NCBI GenBank assembly: GCA_012517255.1
Contig: JAAYVH010000291.1
Location: 1 to 44,396 of the forward strand
Origin: Chthonomonadales bacterium
Lineage (GTDB): Bacteria > Armatimonadota > Chthonomonadetes > Chthonomonadales > CAJBBX01
Direction of reading: 5' to 3'
DNA: 44,396 nucleotides
Within the stretch, counting starts at the first letter, position 1, and each line of letters starts with the position of its first letter. The notes beneath the pieces were generated by a model, which had not been told where the DNA came from, did not search any database, and saw nothing but the letters and a program-made list of their open reading frames with translations. This document shows, piece by piece, positions 1 to 9,344 of this stretch. The position numbers and the translations under genes are program-made.

Positions 1-1072
1 GCAAGTCCACGTAGATCAGGAAGACCACACGCACCGACGAACGGGCGGCTGTCAACGCGCGGTCGAGTTCGTTCAGCATGGTCACGTACCAGTCCGACGG
101 CAGCGCGACGCTGCAGGCGGGGCATTCGCACTGATTGTTCGCTCCGTCGGCCAGCCAGACGTGGAGTAGATCAACCTCCGGGTGTTGCTCGACATAGCGC
201 ACCATGTCCTCAACCATGATGCGCCGTACCTCCGGATTGGAATAGCACAGATTCGTGTTCAGCGGAAGGCCGCCCCACACTTCCCGTTTGCCATTCACGA
301 GAGCCAGGTACGGCTCCACATCAGGCGATGCCGTGACCGCGTCGAACTCCCAGCCCAGGCCCTGCAGTCCGAAGGGATCGCACGTCCACCCATGACCGAC
401 CGCATGGTACACGAGTGAACGCTTGCGGATCTCCGAGACGAGCCGCGCGAGCCGTTCCCTTGCTTCGTCAATGGTGAAGGGTTCGGTTCGGCCTCTGGCG
501 CCCGAGGACCGCGTGTACCAGCGATCGAAGAACGTGTAGGACTCTCGAAACTGCGTGAAGTAGGCATTCATGCCGACCCTGGGCAGCCACTCGATCATGT
601 TGCGCACGTGCTCTTCGCTGACGGCGCCCTCGATGCACACGCCGCGGTGGCGATAGGATGGCGTCTCCTCGAACTCGCAGCTGATGTTCCTGACGCCGCT
701 TGGCAAGTACTCAGCGTCGGGTCCGGGCCGTACCCACCGACATCCCAGGTGCGTGAGATAGCGGTAGACCCCAAGGAGGACGCTGCGAGGGTTGGAGCCG
801 GCGATCCAGCCATCAGCGCCTCGGACACTCCCAGCGACCGAGTCGGCCATCTCATCGGCCGAGGCGATCGCCGCAGCGTGCGGAATCTGGTCCGGCATGC
901 CGAGCCAGATGCCCGGTACGCCGGCGGCGAATCCGCTGGCCCTCTCGATGACAACAGCGTGTCCGGTGATGGCCTCGAGACACCGCTGGAGCTCGGCGGC
1001 GCTGTACTGGACCGTCGGATGGTCGCCCATGGGGCGCAGCGCGATGGGATGGTTGGCGAAGGTGTCGTTCAT
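1..1072 (-). CDS. DUF4838 domain-containing protein, 3' part cut by window edge
   Basis: The reading frame opens at ATG 1072 and stays open for 357 codons to the left edge, so the C-terminus is missing. The N-terminal part (about residues 1-115) looks like the alpha-glucuronidase-type N domain: it contains a short 'GVYRYLTHLGCRWVRPGPD' stretch, typical of DUF4838 proteins. A barrel-like region follows, with 'VGMNAYFTQF', 'YHAVGHGW' and 'VDLLHVWLADG', then a CxCPxC cluster ('CECPAC'). DUF4838 proteins are common in Planctomycetes, Verrucomicrobia and Armatimonadota and are presumed to be glycan-active, but their substrate is unknown. It starts five bases after the lepA stop, so it is probably read from the same mRNA. 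No signal peptide is evident at this start. Confidence 0.75.
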   Translation of the reverse strand, partial: MNDTFANHPIALRPMGDHPTVQYSAAELQRCLEAITGHAVVIERASGFAAGVPGIWLGMPDQIPHAAAIASADEMADSVAGSVRGADGWIAGSNPRSVLLGVYRYLTHLGCRWVRPGPDAEYLPSGVRNISCEFEETPSYRHRGVCIEGAVSEEHVRNMIEWLPRVGMNAYFTQFRESYTFFDRWYTRSSGARGRTEPFTIDEARERLARLVSEIRKRSLVYHAVGHGWTCDPFGLQGLGWEFDAVTASPDVEPYLALVNGKREVWGGLPLNTNLCYSNPEVRRIMVEDMVRYVEQHPEVDLLHVWLADGANNQCECPACSVALPSDWYVTMLNELDRALTAARSSVRVVFLIYVDL

Positions 1073-1077
1073 TGTGC

Positions 1078-2922
1078 CTATCCGATCTTGAGGACGCTCA
1101 GAAACGCTTCCTGAGGAATCTCGACGTTCCCGATCTGTTTCATGCGCTTCTTGCCTTCCTTCTGCTTCTCGATGAGCTTCCGTTTTCGCGTGATGTCGCC
1201 GCCGTAGCATTTCGCCGTGACGTTCTTGCGGAATGGGCGCACCGATTCGGCCGCGATGATCTTGCCGCCGATGGCCGCCTGAATGCGGACCTCAAACTGC
1301 TGCCGCGGAACCACTTCCTTCATCTTCTCGACCAGGGCTCGGGCGCGCTGATAGGCCTTGTCGCGATGGGTGATCATCGAAAGCGCGTCAACGACCTCGC
1401 CATTGACGAGGATATCGAGCTTGATGAGCTTGCCTTCACGGTAGCCTGAAGGCTCGTAGTCGAAGGATGCGTACCCGCGGGTGCGGCTCTTGAGCTGATC
1501 GTAGAAGTCGAGCAGAATCTCTGCCAATGGAAGGCGATAGTGCAGCATTACCCGGTCGTGTTGCGAGCCTGCCTTGGCTTCCGAGACGGCGGTTCCGTGC
1601 GTAATGTGCTCCATGTGGAGAAACTCGCCGCGCCGGTCACGCGCCAGTTCCATCACGGCCCCTATATAGGCGGATGGGACGAAAACGGTAGCGTCGACAT
1701 AAGGCTCCTCGATCACGCTGATCTGAGACGGATCGGGAAGGTGCGCAGGGTTCTCAACGTCCATGGCCGTTCCGTCCGTGCGCAAGACGCGAAAGACGAC
1801 CGACGGCGACGTGGCGATGAGACGCAGCCCGAACTCCCGTTCAAGGCGCTCCTGGATGATCTCCATGTGGAGGAGGCCCAGAAAGCCGCACCGGTAGCCG
1901 AAGCCGAGCGCTGCCGACGTCTCTGGTTCAAAGGAGAGAGCAGCATCGTTCAGTTGGAGCTTCTCGAGAGCCTCTCGCAGATCGGGATAGTCCCGATTGT
2001 CAACCGGATAGAGGCCGCAGAACACCATCGGCTTGGCCTTCCGATAGCCTGGCAGCGGCTCGGAGGCTGGGCGCTGAGCGTCGGTGACGGTGTCTCCGAC
2101 ATTGGCGTCGCCGATCTTCTTGATGGAGGCAGTAAGGAAGCCCACTTCGCCCGTGCGGAGGCTCTCGGTCTCCTCCATCTGGGGCCGGAATATGCCGACG
2201 CTGTTGACCTCGAAGTCCCTGCCCGTTGCCATGAAGCGAATCTGCTGGCCAGGACGTATCATGCCATCCACAACACGTACATAGCAGACCACGCCGAGAT
2301 ACGTGTCGAAATGGCTGTCAAACACGAGCGCCCTGAGCGGCGCCTGGGGATCGCCTGAGGGAGGAGGGACTCGATGGACGATCTGTTCGAGCACCTCCCG
2401 CGTGCCAAGGCCTTGCTTGGCGCTGGCCAGAACCGCATCGTGAGCTTCGACAGCCAGCACGGACTCGATGTCCTCGCGTGTTCGTTCGGGATCGGCTGCC
2501 GGAAGATCCACTTTGTTGATGACCGGAATGATGACAAGGTTGTGGTTGTAGGCCAGATTCACGTTGCTGACCGTCTGTGCTTCGACGCCCTGAGCAGCGT
2601 CTACGACGAGTACGGCGCCCTCGCAAGCCGCCAACGACCGCGAGACCTCGTAGGTGAAGTCCACATGACCGGGAGTGTCAATGAGGTTCAGTTCGTAGGC
2701 CTGACCATTCTCGGCCCGGTAGGTCAGACGGACCGCGGTCATCTTGATCGTGATGCCCCGCTCGCGCTCAATGTCCATGGTGTCGAGGAGCTGGTCTTGC
2801 ATGTCCCGCTCCGAGATGGCGCCGGTGAGCTCGAGGATGCGGTCAGCCAGAGTGGACTTACCGTGATCAACGTGGGCGATGATGCAGAAGTTGCGAATAT
2901 GATCCTGGGAGTAGGTCTCCAA
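1078..2922 (-). CDS. lepA: Elongation factor 4 (LepA), back-translocating ribosomal GTPase
   Basis: Full-length LepA, 614 residues against about 600 for the family. G1 is AHVDHGKST (residues 16-24), switch I RGITI (55-59), G3 DTPGHVDF (82-89) and G4 NKVD (136-139). The EF-4 signature [10 protein letters not shown] lies in the middle, and the C-terminal domain contains '[20 protein letters not shown]' and ends in 'FLSVLKIG'. Family knowledge: LepA binds the ribosome and acts on stalled or mistranslocated complexes. The start appears to be TTG at 2922, since no in-frame ATG lies near; an AGGA about nine bases upstream could serve as ribosome binding site. The DUF4838 gene follows directly. Confidence 0.97.
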   Translation of the reverse strand: METYSQDHIRNFCIIAHVDHGKSTLADRILELTGAISERDMQDQLLDTMDIERERGITIKMTAVRLTYRAENGQAYELNLIDTPGHVDFTYEVSRSLAACEGAVLVVDAAQGVEAQTVSNVNLAYNHNLVIIPVINKVDLPAADPERTREDIESVLAVEAHDAVLASAKQGLGTREVLEQIVHRVPPPSGDPQAPLRALVFDSHFDTYLGVVCYVRVVDGMIRPGQQIRFMATGRDFEVNSVGIFRPQMEETESLRTGEVGFLTASIKKIGDANVGDTVTDAQRPASEPLPGYRKAKPMVFCGLYPVDNRDYPDLREALEKLQLNDAALSFEPETSAALGFGYRCGFLGLLHMEIIQERLEREFGLRLIATSPSVVFRVLRTDGTAMDVENPAHLPDPSQISVIEEPYVDATVFVPSAYIGAVMELARDRRGEFLHMEHITHGTAVSEAKAGSQHDRVMLHYRLPLAEILLDFYDQLKSRTRGYASFDYEPSGYREGKLIKLDILVNGEVVDALSMITHRDKAYQRARALVEKMKEVVPRQQFEVRIQAAIGGKIIAAESVRPFRKNVTAKCYGGDITRKRKLIEKQKEGKKRMKQIGNVEIPQEAFLSVLKIG

Positions 2923-3016
2923 TGCGGGTCATCCTGATCACGTAGACAGGCACGAGGTGGTCGTCAGGCTGTCGGAGCGATGTGCGTCACCATGGCCCCG
3001 ATCTCCGAATGGTGCC

Positions 3017-3022
3017 ATTATA
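3017..3022 (-). promoter_or_regulatory. lepA: Candidate -10 element for lepA
   Basis: Read on the - strand this is a perfect TATAAT, about 95 bases upstream of the lepA start and pointing toward it. No convincing -35 hexamer sits 16-18 bases further up, so the assignment rests on the -10 alone. Confidence 0.35.
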
Positions 3023-3081
3023 GCACGGCGGTTCCGGGCGACCTCGCGGCTGGCCCTGATCGGCCATCGTCTGGCAGGTTG

Positions 3082-3087
3082 TATAAT
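3082..3087 (+). promoter_or_regulatory. Candidate -10 element for the glycine-rich protein gene
   Basis: A perfect TATAAT on the + strand, 72 bases upstream of the GTG at 3160. The -35 region is not recognisable. With the opposite-facing element at 3017-3022 it would form a divergent promoter pair for lepA and this gene. Confidence 0.4.
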
Positions 3088-3159
3088 AGCGGCGACAGAC
3101 CGATCGAACGCGGAACGCGGCGATGCTTGGCAAGCCTTCCGCGAAGCAGGAGAATTGGC

Positions 3160-3483
3160 GTGAGAAAAGAGATCAGTCCCGTGGTAGCGGTGTTGATCAT
3201 CCTTGGCCTTGCGGCCATCGCAGCCGGCACGTACTTTTTCATCAACCGGCCTCGCCGTACCTACGATCCCGCCAAGGCCTCAGCCGCGGCCGCGTCTCGA
3301 GGCCCGCGCGCCTTCCAGAGCATGTCGGGCGCATCTGGCGGACAGGTTCCCAGCGGCGGGATGCCCTATTCCGGCGGCTACGGCGGAGGCCCGCGCGGCT
3401 ATAGCGGCGGCATGGGCGGCTATAGCGGTGGCATGGGTGGCTATAGCGGTGGTCGGCCGATGAGCGGCGGCTACAGGCGCTAG
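3160..3483 (+). CDS. Small single-pass membrane protein with Gly/Tyr/Ser-rich tail
   Basis: 107 residues from GTG 3160, chosen because AGGAG (3148-3152) lies seven bases upstream and the protein then begins with a short charged stretch followed by a membrane helix (about residues 7-27, 'VVAVLIILGLAAIAAGTYFF'). Longer in-frame starts upstream would add a low-quality, Arg/Pro-rich leader. After RRTYDPAKA the chain is low complexity and ends in repeats of GYSGGMG. No family is recognised. Topology would put the glycine-rich tail on one side of the membrane. It lies divergent from lepA. Confidence 0.6.
   Translation: MRKEISPVVAVLIILGLAAIAAGTYFFINRPRRTYDPAKASAAAASRGPRAFQSMSGASGGQVPSGGMPYSGGYGGGPRGYSGGMGGYSGGMGGYSGGRPMSGGYRR
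3397..3456 (+). repeat. 21-base in-frame tandem repeat
   Basis: Two full 21-base units (3397-3417, 3418-3438) and most of a third (3439-3456) encode GYSGGMG-type heptads. The units differ only at third codon positions (GGC/GGT), so this is a recent in-frame duplication within a coding region. Confidence 0.8.
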
Positions 3484-3510
3484 CAGCCCACAGGGCGCAA
3501 CCCCTCGATA

Positions 3511-4608
3511 TCACAGACCGAGAAGTCGGGCAATGGCTGCGGCGGCGTGCTCGGCGCCGTTTTCTGGCACGCGGCACATGGCCCGACTTCTGATCGTCTC
3601 AGCAACGTCCGGCCGCAGCAGGGCCGCGACGGCATCCTGGATGCCGGATGGCGTTAGGGGCTCGATAACGACTGCTGCTCCCTCGGCGGCCAGCTCGCGC
3701 GCCCGCGCATGTTGATCATCCACCTGCCTCGGAAAAGGCGCCAGCGCCGTCGGTACGCCGTGGTGGAGAAGCTCCATGGTTGTGTTGTAGCCTGCCGCGC
3801 TGACCGCGGCGTCGAAGGCGGTCATCAGCTCTGCCATGGGATAGTGGCGCACGAAGGTTACATTGGATGGAGTGCGCGCTGCCAGCCTCACGCCGCCCCT
3901 GTAGAGGGGAGCGTCAGCAACGGCGACGTGGTACGTCTGGCCAGCCAGGGCCTCCACGGCACACGACAGCGCCTCGTCCATGGCGGTGTCTCCTCCTCCT
4001 CCGAACGAGACGTAGACCACGGGGGCGTCTTGCGGCAGCGCGAGCACGGCACGAGCCTCCGAGCGCGGCAGAGTTTCGTGCCGGTCGCGGATCAGAATCG
4101 GCCCCGTCCAGGTCGATTCCAGCGATTCGGGGAGCGGGACGTCTACCTCACCGGCATTGTGTGGGACGATCGCAAGATCGTAGAGCTCCAGCGCCGACTG
4201 CGTGAGCTGCGAACGCGCTGATTCCGGTCGCTGCACCCTGAACACGAAGACCTTGCGAGAATCCCAACGCAGCACAGGCAGGAGTTCCTGAAGCGTGCCT
4301 GCCGGGAACGTGTCCACGACCAGCACGTGCGGATGGAAGGACGAGATGAGATTAAGGGTAACAGTCTGGAGCATGCGCGAGTAGGTGGCGGGGCGCAGCA
4401 TGGCCTGACCGCGGAGCGTCTTGGATGGTACCTTGAAGGCCGCGAAACCCTCCCGGAACACGACATCCTCGGCCTCGGAGCTCGTGAAGTAGACGATCTC
4501 AGCCTCGGGCGCGATCCGGCGGAACTTGCGTCCAATGGCGAGCAGCCGCGTGACGTGCCCGAGGCCGAGTCCGTTGATGGCGTAGAAGAGGACCCGAGGA
4601 TGCCTCAT
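3511..4608 (-). CDS. GT28/MurG-like glycosyltransferase
   Basis: 365 residues with a GT-B layout. The N-terminal acceptor domain opens with 'FYAINGLGLGHVTR' (G13-x-G15-x-G17-H18, the glycine-rich loop of GT28 enzymes). The C-terminal donor domain has SFGGGGD (201-207), SAAGYNTTMEL (270-280) and the DDQ motif (297-299) found in MurG-like and related nucleotide-sugar transferases. Acceptor and sugar cannot be told from sequence. It is not MurG itself, because the N-domain is diverged and no cell-division genes are near. It starts 11 bases after the stop of the TPR membrane protein, so the two are probably one operon. Confidence 0.8.
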   Translation of the reverse strand: MRHPRVLFYAINGLGLGHVTRLLAIGRKFRRIAPEAEIVYFTSSEAEDVVFREGFAAFKVPSKTLRGQAMLRPATYSRMLQTVTLNLISSFHPHVLVVDTFPAGTLQELLPVLRWDSRKVFVFRVQRPESARSQLTQSALELYDLAIVPHNAGEVDVPLPESLESTWTGPILIRDRHETLPRSEARAVLALPQDAPVVYVSFGGGGDTAMDEALSCAVEALAGQTYHVAVADAPLYRGGVRLAARTPSNVTFVRHYPMAELMTAFDAAVSAAGYNTTMELLHHGVPTALAPFPRQVDDQHARARELAAEGAAVVIEPLTPSGIQDAVAALLRPDVAETIRSRAMCRVPENGAEHAAAAIARLLGL

Positions 4609-4619
4609 GAACCCGGTGG

Positions 4620-6386
4620 TTAGGAGTCGTCGGAACCGAGAAAGTCCGTTCCTGCCGAGTCCAGATCGCCGTCGTGGAAGCCGCCGCCAAGGAAGTCCGT
4701 CCCGGCACCGTCCGAGCGGTCATGGTTGAAGCTGCTGGAGGCGGCCCGCTCTACGTGGTAGTCCTGCCAGTGATGATGATCGGGCCAGAATGTGTAGCCG
4801 TCCCAACCGCCGTGATGGCCGCCGCCCCACGTCCATGAGGGGGTTCGCCAATCCCAGAACATGCGGTCGATCAGCGCAAGCGTCACCAGATCACTCAGGA
4901 GCGACCGATCGCCATAGCCTCGACTGTAATAGTCGCGGTATGGATCATATTCGTCGTCAGCGTACCAGGGCACATATCTGCCGCCGCGCTGGAATGCCCG
5001 GATGCTCGGTGGTTCGCCGGACTTGATCCTCTGGTAGTCATCGGCACAGGCAAGGACCCGCTGGGTGTCTCCTTCGAGGCTCACCGTGACCGGGGTCAGC
5101 TCAGAGAGCAGCGACGGCCGCGAGCAGAAGAAGCAGACGCCGCGCTCGCTATCGGGGACTGCTTGCCAGTCGGTATCGGGGCCGCTTGCGACTCTGGCCT
5201 GCGGGTAGACGGGCGGGCTGCCGCGACGATCGGCGCCGCGTGAATCGGATGGCGTCTTGCCCTCAAGGGCATCCCGTCCGCGCGCGATGCAAGCCGAAGC
5301 TTCGTCCAGAAGCCGCTGCGCTCGGGTCAGGTCATACTCGGAACGGGCGCGCACGATCAGTCGGGAGGCCTCGTCCAACTTGGCTCCTGCGTCCAGACGC
5401 GCCTGCTTCACCGTGCCAGCCATCGCTGCCGGCGCCGCCGAGAGGGAATCCTCGAGGTAGTTCATCTGGCTGATGATCTCGGATCGCGCTTGATCGACCG
5501 CGGCGCGACGTGCGGTCATGGTGCGCTTGTGCCGAATGCGCCGGGAGAGAACCCAGCCGAAGACGAGCACACCCATACCGCCGACCACGGTAGCTGCCGT
5601 TGTGCGGGTCCGAGCGGTCTGAGCCTGTCGCGTAGCTACCAGCCCTCGGGCCAGGCGCTCGAGGCCGCCGGTGAAGTCACCGCCTTCCATTTGCGGAGCG
5701 ACCTGCCGCGTGAGCTCACGCAGAGTGTCGCGGTTGAGGGACTTGCTGGAAGCCGCGACGCCTGCTCTGCTGCAGACGATGACGTAGCCGTCGGATATAC
5801 CGAAGTATGACCGGACGCGATCGGCCTCACGCGTGAGTGATGCAGAACCGGCCTTGTTGTTGAAGGCGAGAAACATGACTCGCGTGGGCCGCAGCTCCCT
5901 GATGACGGAAGCGAGCCTGTCTTTGTCTATGTTGAGGCCTGGTTCTACGTACACCCCGGACGAAGACAGCTGGCGAACAAGGGAGTTGTCGAGAGGCGGC
6001 TCTGATGGCCGCGGCTTTTCGAGCAGGGGACGATCAAGAGCACCGCGACGGGAGGAGCCCGCCTTCTTCTGCAACCGGGCCACCGTCTCGCCGTACTTGC
6101 CTGGCTCAGAGGCAAAGCCATAGGTCGGATCTATGCGACCGGCGGTTTCGGCTGCGCGCAGCGCATCGGCATACCGCTCAAGTTTGTTATAGGCGAAGTT
6201 CAGTTGCCACCACGCCTTAGCGTTGCCTGGATCTTCGCGCGTGGCCTGCTCGAGCTTTGTTGCGGCCTCCGCATACTTGCCAGCCTTATACAGGTCCCGA
6301 CCTTCCTTGAGCGGGTCGGCCACGGCGGCGCTCCTCAACATTCCGACTAGAGCTAACACGACAAGGGCGACAACGGCTCGCGGCAT
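4620..6386 (-). CDS. TPR and TPM-like domain membrane protein with His/Gly/Asp-rich tail
   Basis: 588 residues from ATG 6386, which has GAGGAGG about seven bases upstream; an in-frame TTG at 6404 is less likely. An N-terminal hydrophobic segment (about 4-18) ends near AVA-D and looks like a signal peptide. One to two TPR-like repeats follow (about 25-90). Residues about 140-250 resemble a TPM domain: 'VYVEPGLNIDKDRL', 'YVIVCSRAGV', 'GGDFTGGLERLARGL'. A membrane helix is at about 263-282, then a coiled-coil-like stretch and a Cys pattern 'CFFCSRP...VLACADDY' that could bind metal. The tail is rich in H, W, G and D, with a repeated 'GTDFLG', like the low-complexity tails of YgcG-type TPM proteins. 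Function unknown; the TPM assignment is tentative. Confidence 0.7.
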   Translation of the reverse strand: MPRAVVALVVLALVGMLRSAAVADPLKEGRDLYKAGKYAEAATKLEQATREDPGNAKAWWQLNFAYNKLERYADALRAAETAGRIDPTYGFASEPGKYGETVARLQKKAGSSRRGALDRPLLEKPRPSEPPLDNSLVRQLSSSGVYVEPGLNIDKDRLASVIRELRPTRVMFLAFNNKAGSASLTREADRVRSYFGISDGYVIVCSRAGVAASSKSLNRDTLRELTRQVAPQMEGGDFTGGLERLARGLVATRQAQTARTRTTAATVVGGMGVLVFGWVLSRRIRHKRTMTARRAAVDQARSEIISQMNYLEDSLSAAPAAMAGTVKQARLDAGAKLDEASRLIVRARSEYDLTRAQRLLDEASACIARGRDALEGKTPSDSRGADRRGSPPVYPQARVASGPDTDWQAVPDSERGVCFFCSRPSLLSELTPVTVSLEGDTQRVLACADDYQRIKSGEPPSIRAFQRGGRYVPWYADDEYDPYRDYYSRGYGDRSLLSDLVTLALIDRMFWDWRTPSWTWGGGHHGGWDGYTFWPDHHHWQDYHVERAASSSFNHDRSDGAGTDFLGGGFHDGDLDSAGTDFLGSDDS

Positions 6387-6544
6387 CCTGTGCCTCCTCT
6401 GCAACGGGCATCATGCTTCCTCCGAATGGTACCGCAGTACGGCACAATGCGTTTCGGAATCATGCGCATGTTTGACGGCACACGTAAGGTCCAACGGCAG
6501 GAAGCTGGGCGCCATGCGCCCAATACGGTTCCGGAGGTGTGACC

Positions 6545-7876
6545 ATGTCCATTGAAGCGCGATGCCCGGCCGCGCGCTCGCATGTCTCTCAGGATGCCCT
6601 AGCGGTCTACACCGATGCGCTGCGGGCTGTGTCGGCAGATCGGCTGATCGCTGAGCACGTTGTGCTTGCTGGACAGCAACTTCGCGTCGGCGCCCATCTG
6701 TTCGACCTGGGCGAAGTTCGACGCGTGCTGGTTGTCGGGGCGGGGAAGGCGTCCGGGCCCATGGTTCAGGCTATGGAGCGCGTCCTGGGCTCGCGGCTTG
6801 CTGGCGGTATCGCTGTCACGAAGCACGGTCACGGCGTGTCGACAGACAGGGTCAGGCTCCTGGAGGCAGGCCATCCGGTACCGGACGACGCTTCGATCCA
6901 GGCAGGCCGAGCCATTGCCGAGCTAGCCGACGAAGCCGAAAGCGATGATTTGGTCATCGTGCTGATATCTGGCGGCGCATCGGCTCTCATGGAGCTTCCC
7001 GCCGAAGGCGTGACGCTCGAGGACATTCAGGCCACGTCCCGAGCGCTCCTAGCATGCGGCGCCACGATCAACGAGATCAACGCGGTCCGTGCGCGGATTT
7101 CTAGGATCAAGGCTGGCGGGTTGGCGCGCCTGATCGCGCCGGCTCGTTCGGTGTGCCTTGTGCTATCCGACGTGCTGGGAAGTCCGCTCGCGGCGATCGG
7201 TTCGGGGCCATGCATGATCGAGTCGGGATCTGCAGAGGCTGCCGGCGCTGTTCTGGACAAATACGGCCTATGGGACCAGGTCCCGGCATCCGTCCGATCA
7301 GTGGCAGTGGAGTCGCCCCGGCTACCAGGCGTGGAGACTGGGTGTGAGCAACCGCCGCACGTGATCATCGGGGACATTCATACCGCTCTGAATGCCGCCT
7401 ACGCCTCGGCTCAGAGGCGGGGCTACCGTCCCATCGTGGTCACATCGTGGTTGCAGGGAGAGGCGCGCGAGGTCGCTCTAACGCTAGCGGGCGCTGCTCG
7501 CGATCTCCCGGAACTCCGAAGACGTGAGGGGATCACCTGCCTGCTCTTCGGGGGAGAAACAACTGTAACGATTCGCGGGGACGGGCTTGGGGGGCGCTGC
7601 CAGGAGATCGGCGTCGCTGCCATGTCGGTGTTGGAGGGAGTTAACGGCGTGGTCTTGCTGGCTGCTGGCACCGATGGCACCGATGGGCCAACCGATGCTG
7701 CGGGAGCGCTTGTGGACGGTCAGACGGCTGATCGGGTGGCCGCCGCGGGGTTGTCAGCGACCGTCGCACTCTCGCGAAGCGACACGCATCCGCTGCTCGA
7801 TCGTATCGGCGCGCTCATACGCACCGGTCCCACCGGCACCAATGTAGGCGACCTGGTAATCGCTATGCTATCATGA
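6545..7876 (+). CDS. Glycerate 2-kinase, DUF4147/MOFRL family
   Basis: 443 residues. The family phosphorylates D-glycerate to 2-phosphoglycerate with ATP, feeding glycolysis from serine-cycle, tartronate or glyoxylate carbon. The N-terminal DUF4147 domain shows 'VLVVGAGKASGPM', 'GHPVPDDAS', 'LISGGASALMELP' and 'NAVRARISRIKAGGLA'. The C-terminal MOFRL domain shows 'CLLFGGETTVTIRGDGLGGR' and 'LLAAGTDGTDGPTDAAGA'. ATG 6545 is preferred over GTG 6539 because GGAGG (6533-6537) then sits seven bases upstream. The downstream sulfatase-like gene is 59 bases away on the same strand. Numbers of the GckA/TtuD type cannot be assigned from sequence alone. Confidence 0.93.
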   Translation: MSIEARCPAARSHVSQDALAVYTDALRAVSADRLIAEHVVLAGQQLRVGAHLFDLGEVRRVLVVGAGKASGPMVQAMERVLGSRLAGGIAVTKHGHGVSTDRVRLLEAGHPVPDDASIQAGRAIAELADEAESDDLVIVLISGGASALMELPAEGVTLEDIQATSRALLACGATINEINAVRARISRIKAGGLARLIAPARSVCLVLSDVLGSPLAAIGSGPCMIESGSAEAAGAVLDKYGLWDQVPASVRSVAVESPRLPGVETGCEQPPHVIIGDIHTALNAAYASAQRRGYRPIVVTSWLQGEAREVALTLAGAARDLPELRRREGITCLLFGGETTVTIRGDGLGGRCQEIGVAAMSVLEGVNGVVLLAAGTDGTDGPTDAAGALVDGQTADRVAAAGLSATVALSRSDTHPLLDRIGALIRTGPTGTNVGDLVIAMLS

Positions 7877-7935
7877 GCGGCATCGCAACACCGCTTCAGT
7901 TCTGCTCAGCGCGGAGCTCTTGAAGGAAGAGGATC

Positions 7936-9339
7936 ATGGCTTCAAACAATCGCCGCCACCCCAATATCGTGCATCTTGGGATCGACTCCCTGCGCGCGGA
8001 CCACATGAGTTGCTATGGGTATCCGCGCCTGACCACTCCCCATATGGACCGCTTTGCCTCTCAGGGCGTGCTGTTCGAGCGTACCTATTGCCCACACGTC
8101 CCGACCACCAGCGGGTACGGCTCGATGCTGACGGGCATGGACTGCTTTGGCACACAGATCGTGGCTTTGCGGCACCGAGGAGGCCTGCGGCCTGAGGTCG
8201 CCACTCTACCGGAGATACTGCGGAACGTGGGTTACGAGTCCGTCTGCGTGGGCTTCCGCGGCAATCCCGCCTCGCGAGGATTTGATCACTATGTGGACTT
8301 CGCCGGATGGGGGAGCTGGAATGAGGGACGCAGTCCCAAAGCGCAGAACCTGAACGATGTCACCATTCCTGAGCTCAATCGTCTGGCTGCGAGCGACAGG
8401 CCCTTCTACCTCTTCCTGAGGCACATGGATCCGCATGCACCCTATCTGCCTCCGGCGCCGTTCGAGCGGATGTTCTACCACGGCAACGAGTGCGATCCGT
8501 CCAACAAGAGCATGGAACCCGTCATGTCCTTCAAGCCGTTCCGCGATTTCTTCGCCAGTTGGATGCCTCCGGGTATCACGGACAAGGACTACGTCATCGC
8601 GCAGTACGACGGCGCCGTGGCGTACATGGATGCGGCCATTGCGACCCTGTTCACCGCGATGGAAACGCTTGGCATCCTGGAGGACACGATCGTTGTGATC
8701 AACGCCGATCACGGCGAGACGCTCTATGACCACGAATGCTGGTTCGATCACCACGGCATCTACGACACGACGTTGCATGTGCCCCTGATCATCCGTTGCG
8801 ATGCCGCGTTGCCGTCGGGGGTTCGCGTGCCTGGCTACAACCAGCACAAGGATCTGGTGCCGACGCTGCTTGAGCTGGCGGGGATCGAGACCACGATTGC
8901 CTTCGACGGTAGGAGTCTGCTCCCAATGGTGCAGGGGGACGTTGCATCGCACGAGAGCAGTTTCTACATCACCGAGTGCACCTGGATGCGCAAGCACGGA
9001 TGGCGGACTCCCGAATGGAAGCTTATCAGGGCGCTCGAGCCGGACTTCCACTTCAAGCCTGCGGTCGAGCTGTATAACCTCATTGAGGACCCCGATGAGA
9101 ATGTGAACCTCGCCGAGCAGCTTCCGGACGTCGTGGCGGCCCTGACTGCTCAGATGGAGGCCTGGATAGCCAAGCGGGAGCGCGAGACCGGTCTGCCGAA
9201 CCCGATGTACCATCAGGGAGACTGGCACGGTCACGAGGGGGTCGGCGCCTTCACCTCATCGCAGCAGGCCTATGACACATTGCACATTGGCGACCCGACA
9301 CAGGCCGCCAAGCTGCAGGCTGAGTCCCGCAAGGTCTGA
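7936..9339 (+). CDS. Sulfatase-like hydrolase lacking the formylglycine cysteine
   Basis: 467 residues of the alkaline phosphatase/sulfatase superfamily. Metal-site motifs are present: 'IVHLGIDSLRADHMSCYGYP' near the N-terminus and 'VVINADHGETLYDHE' in the middle. The catalytic box, normally C/S-x-P-S/A-R-x4-T-G, reads 'HVPTTSGYGSMLTG'; counting back from LTG puts Thr57 where the formylglycine precursor Cys or Ser belongs, and Tyr61 at the Arg position. This variant form is known among proteins annotated as sulfatases and argues for a phosphohydrolase-like or altered chemistry. No signal peptide is seen. The ATG has an AAGGAAGAGG region just upstream. It may share a transcript with glycerate kinase. 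Confidence 0.88.
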   Translation: MASNNRRHPNIVHLGIDSLRADHMSCYGYPRLTTPHMDRFASQGVLFERTYCPHVPTTSGYGSMLTGMDCFGTQIVALRHRGGLRPEVATLPEILRNVGYESVCVGFRGNPASRGFDHYVDFAGWGSWNEGRSPKAQNLNDVTIPELNRLAASDRPFYLFLRHMDPHAPYLPPAPFERMFYHGNECDPSNKSMEPVMSFKPFRDFFASWMPPGITDKDYVIAQYDGAVAYMDAAIATLFTAMETLGILEDTIVVINADHGETLYDHECWFDHHGIYDTTLHVPLIIRCDAALPSGVRVPGYNQHKDLVPTLLELAGIETTIAFDGRSLLPMVQGDVASHESSFYITECTWMRKHGWRTPEWKLIRALEPDFHFKPAVELYNLIEDPDENVNLAEQLPDVVAALTAQMEAWIAKRERETGLPNPMYHQGDWHGHEGVGAFTSSQQAYDTLHIGDPTQAAKLQAESRKV

Positions 9340-9344
9340 GCATG

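Noticed and set aside
1540-2358. Open frame of 272 codons on the + strand inside lepA
   Set aside because: Antisense to a conserved lepA; no domain and no ribosome binding site.
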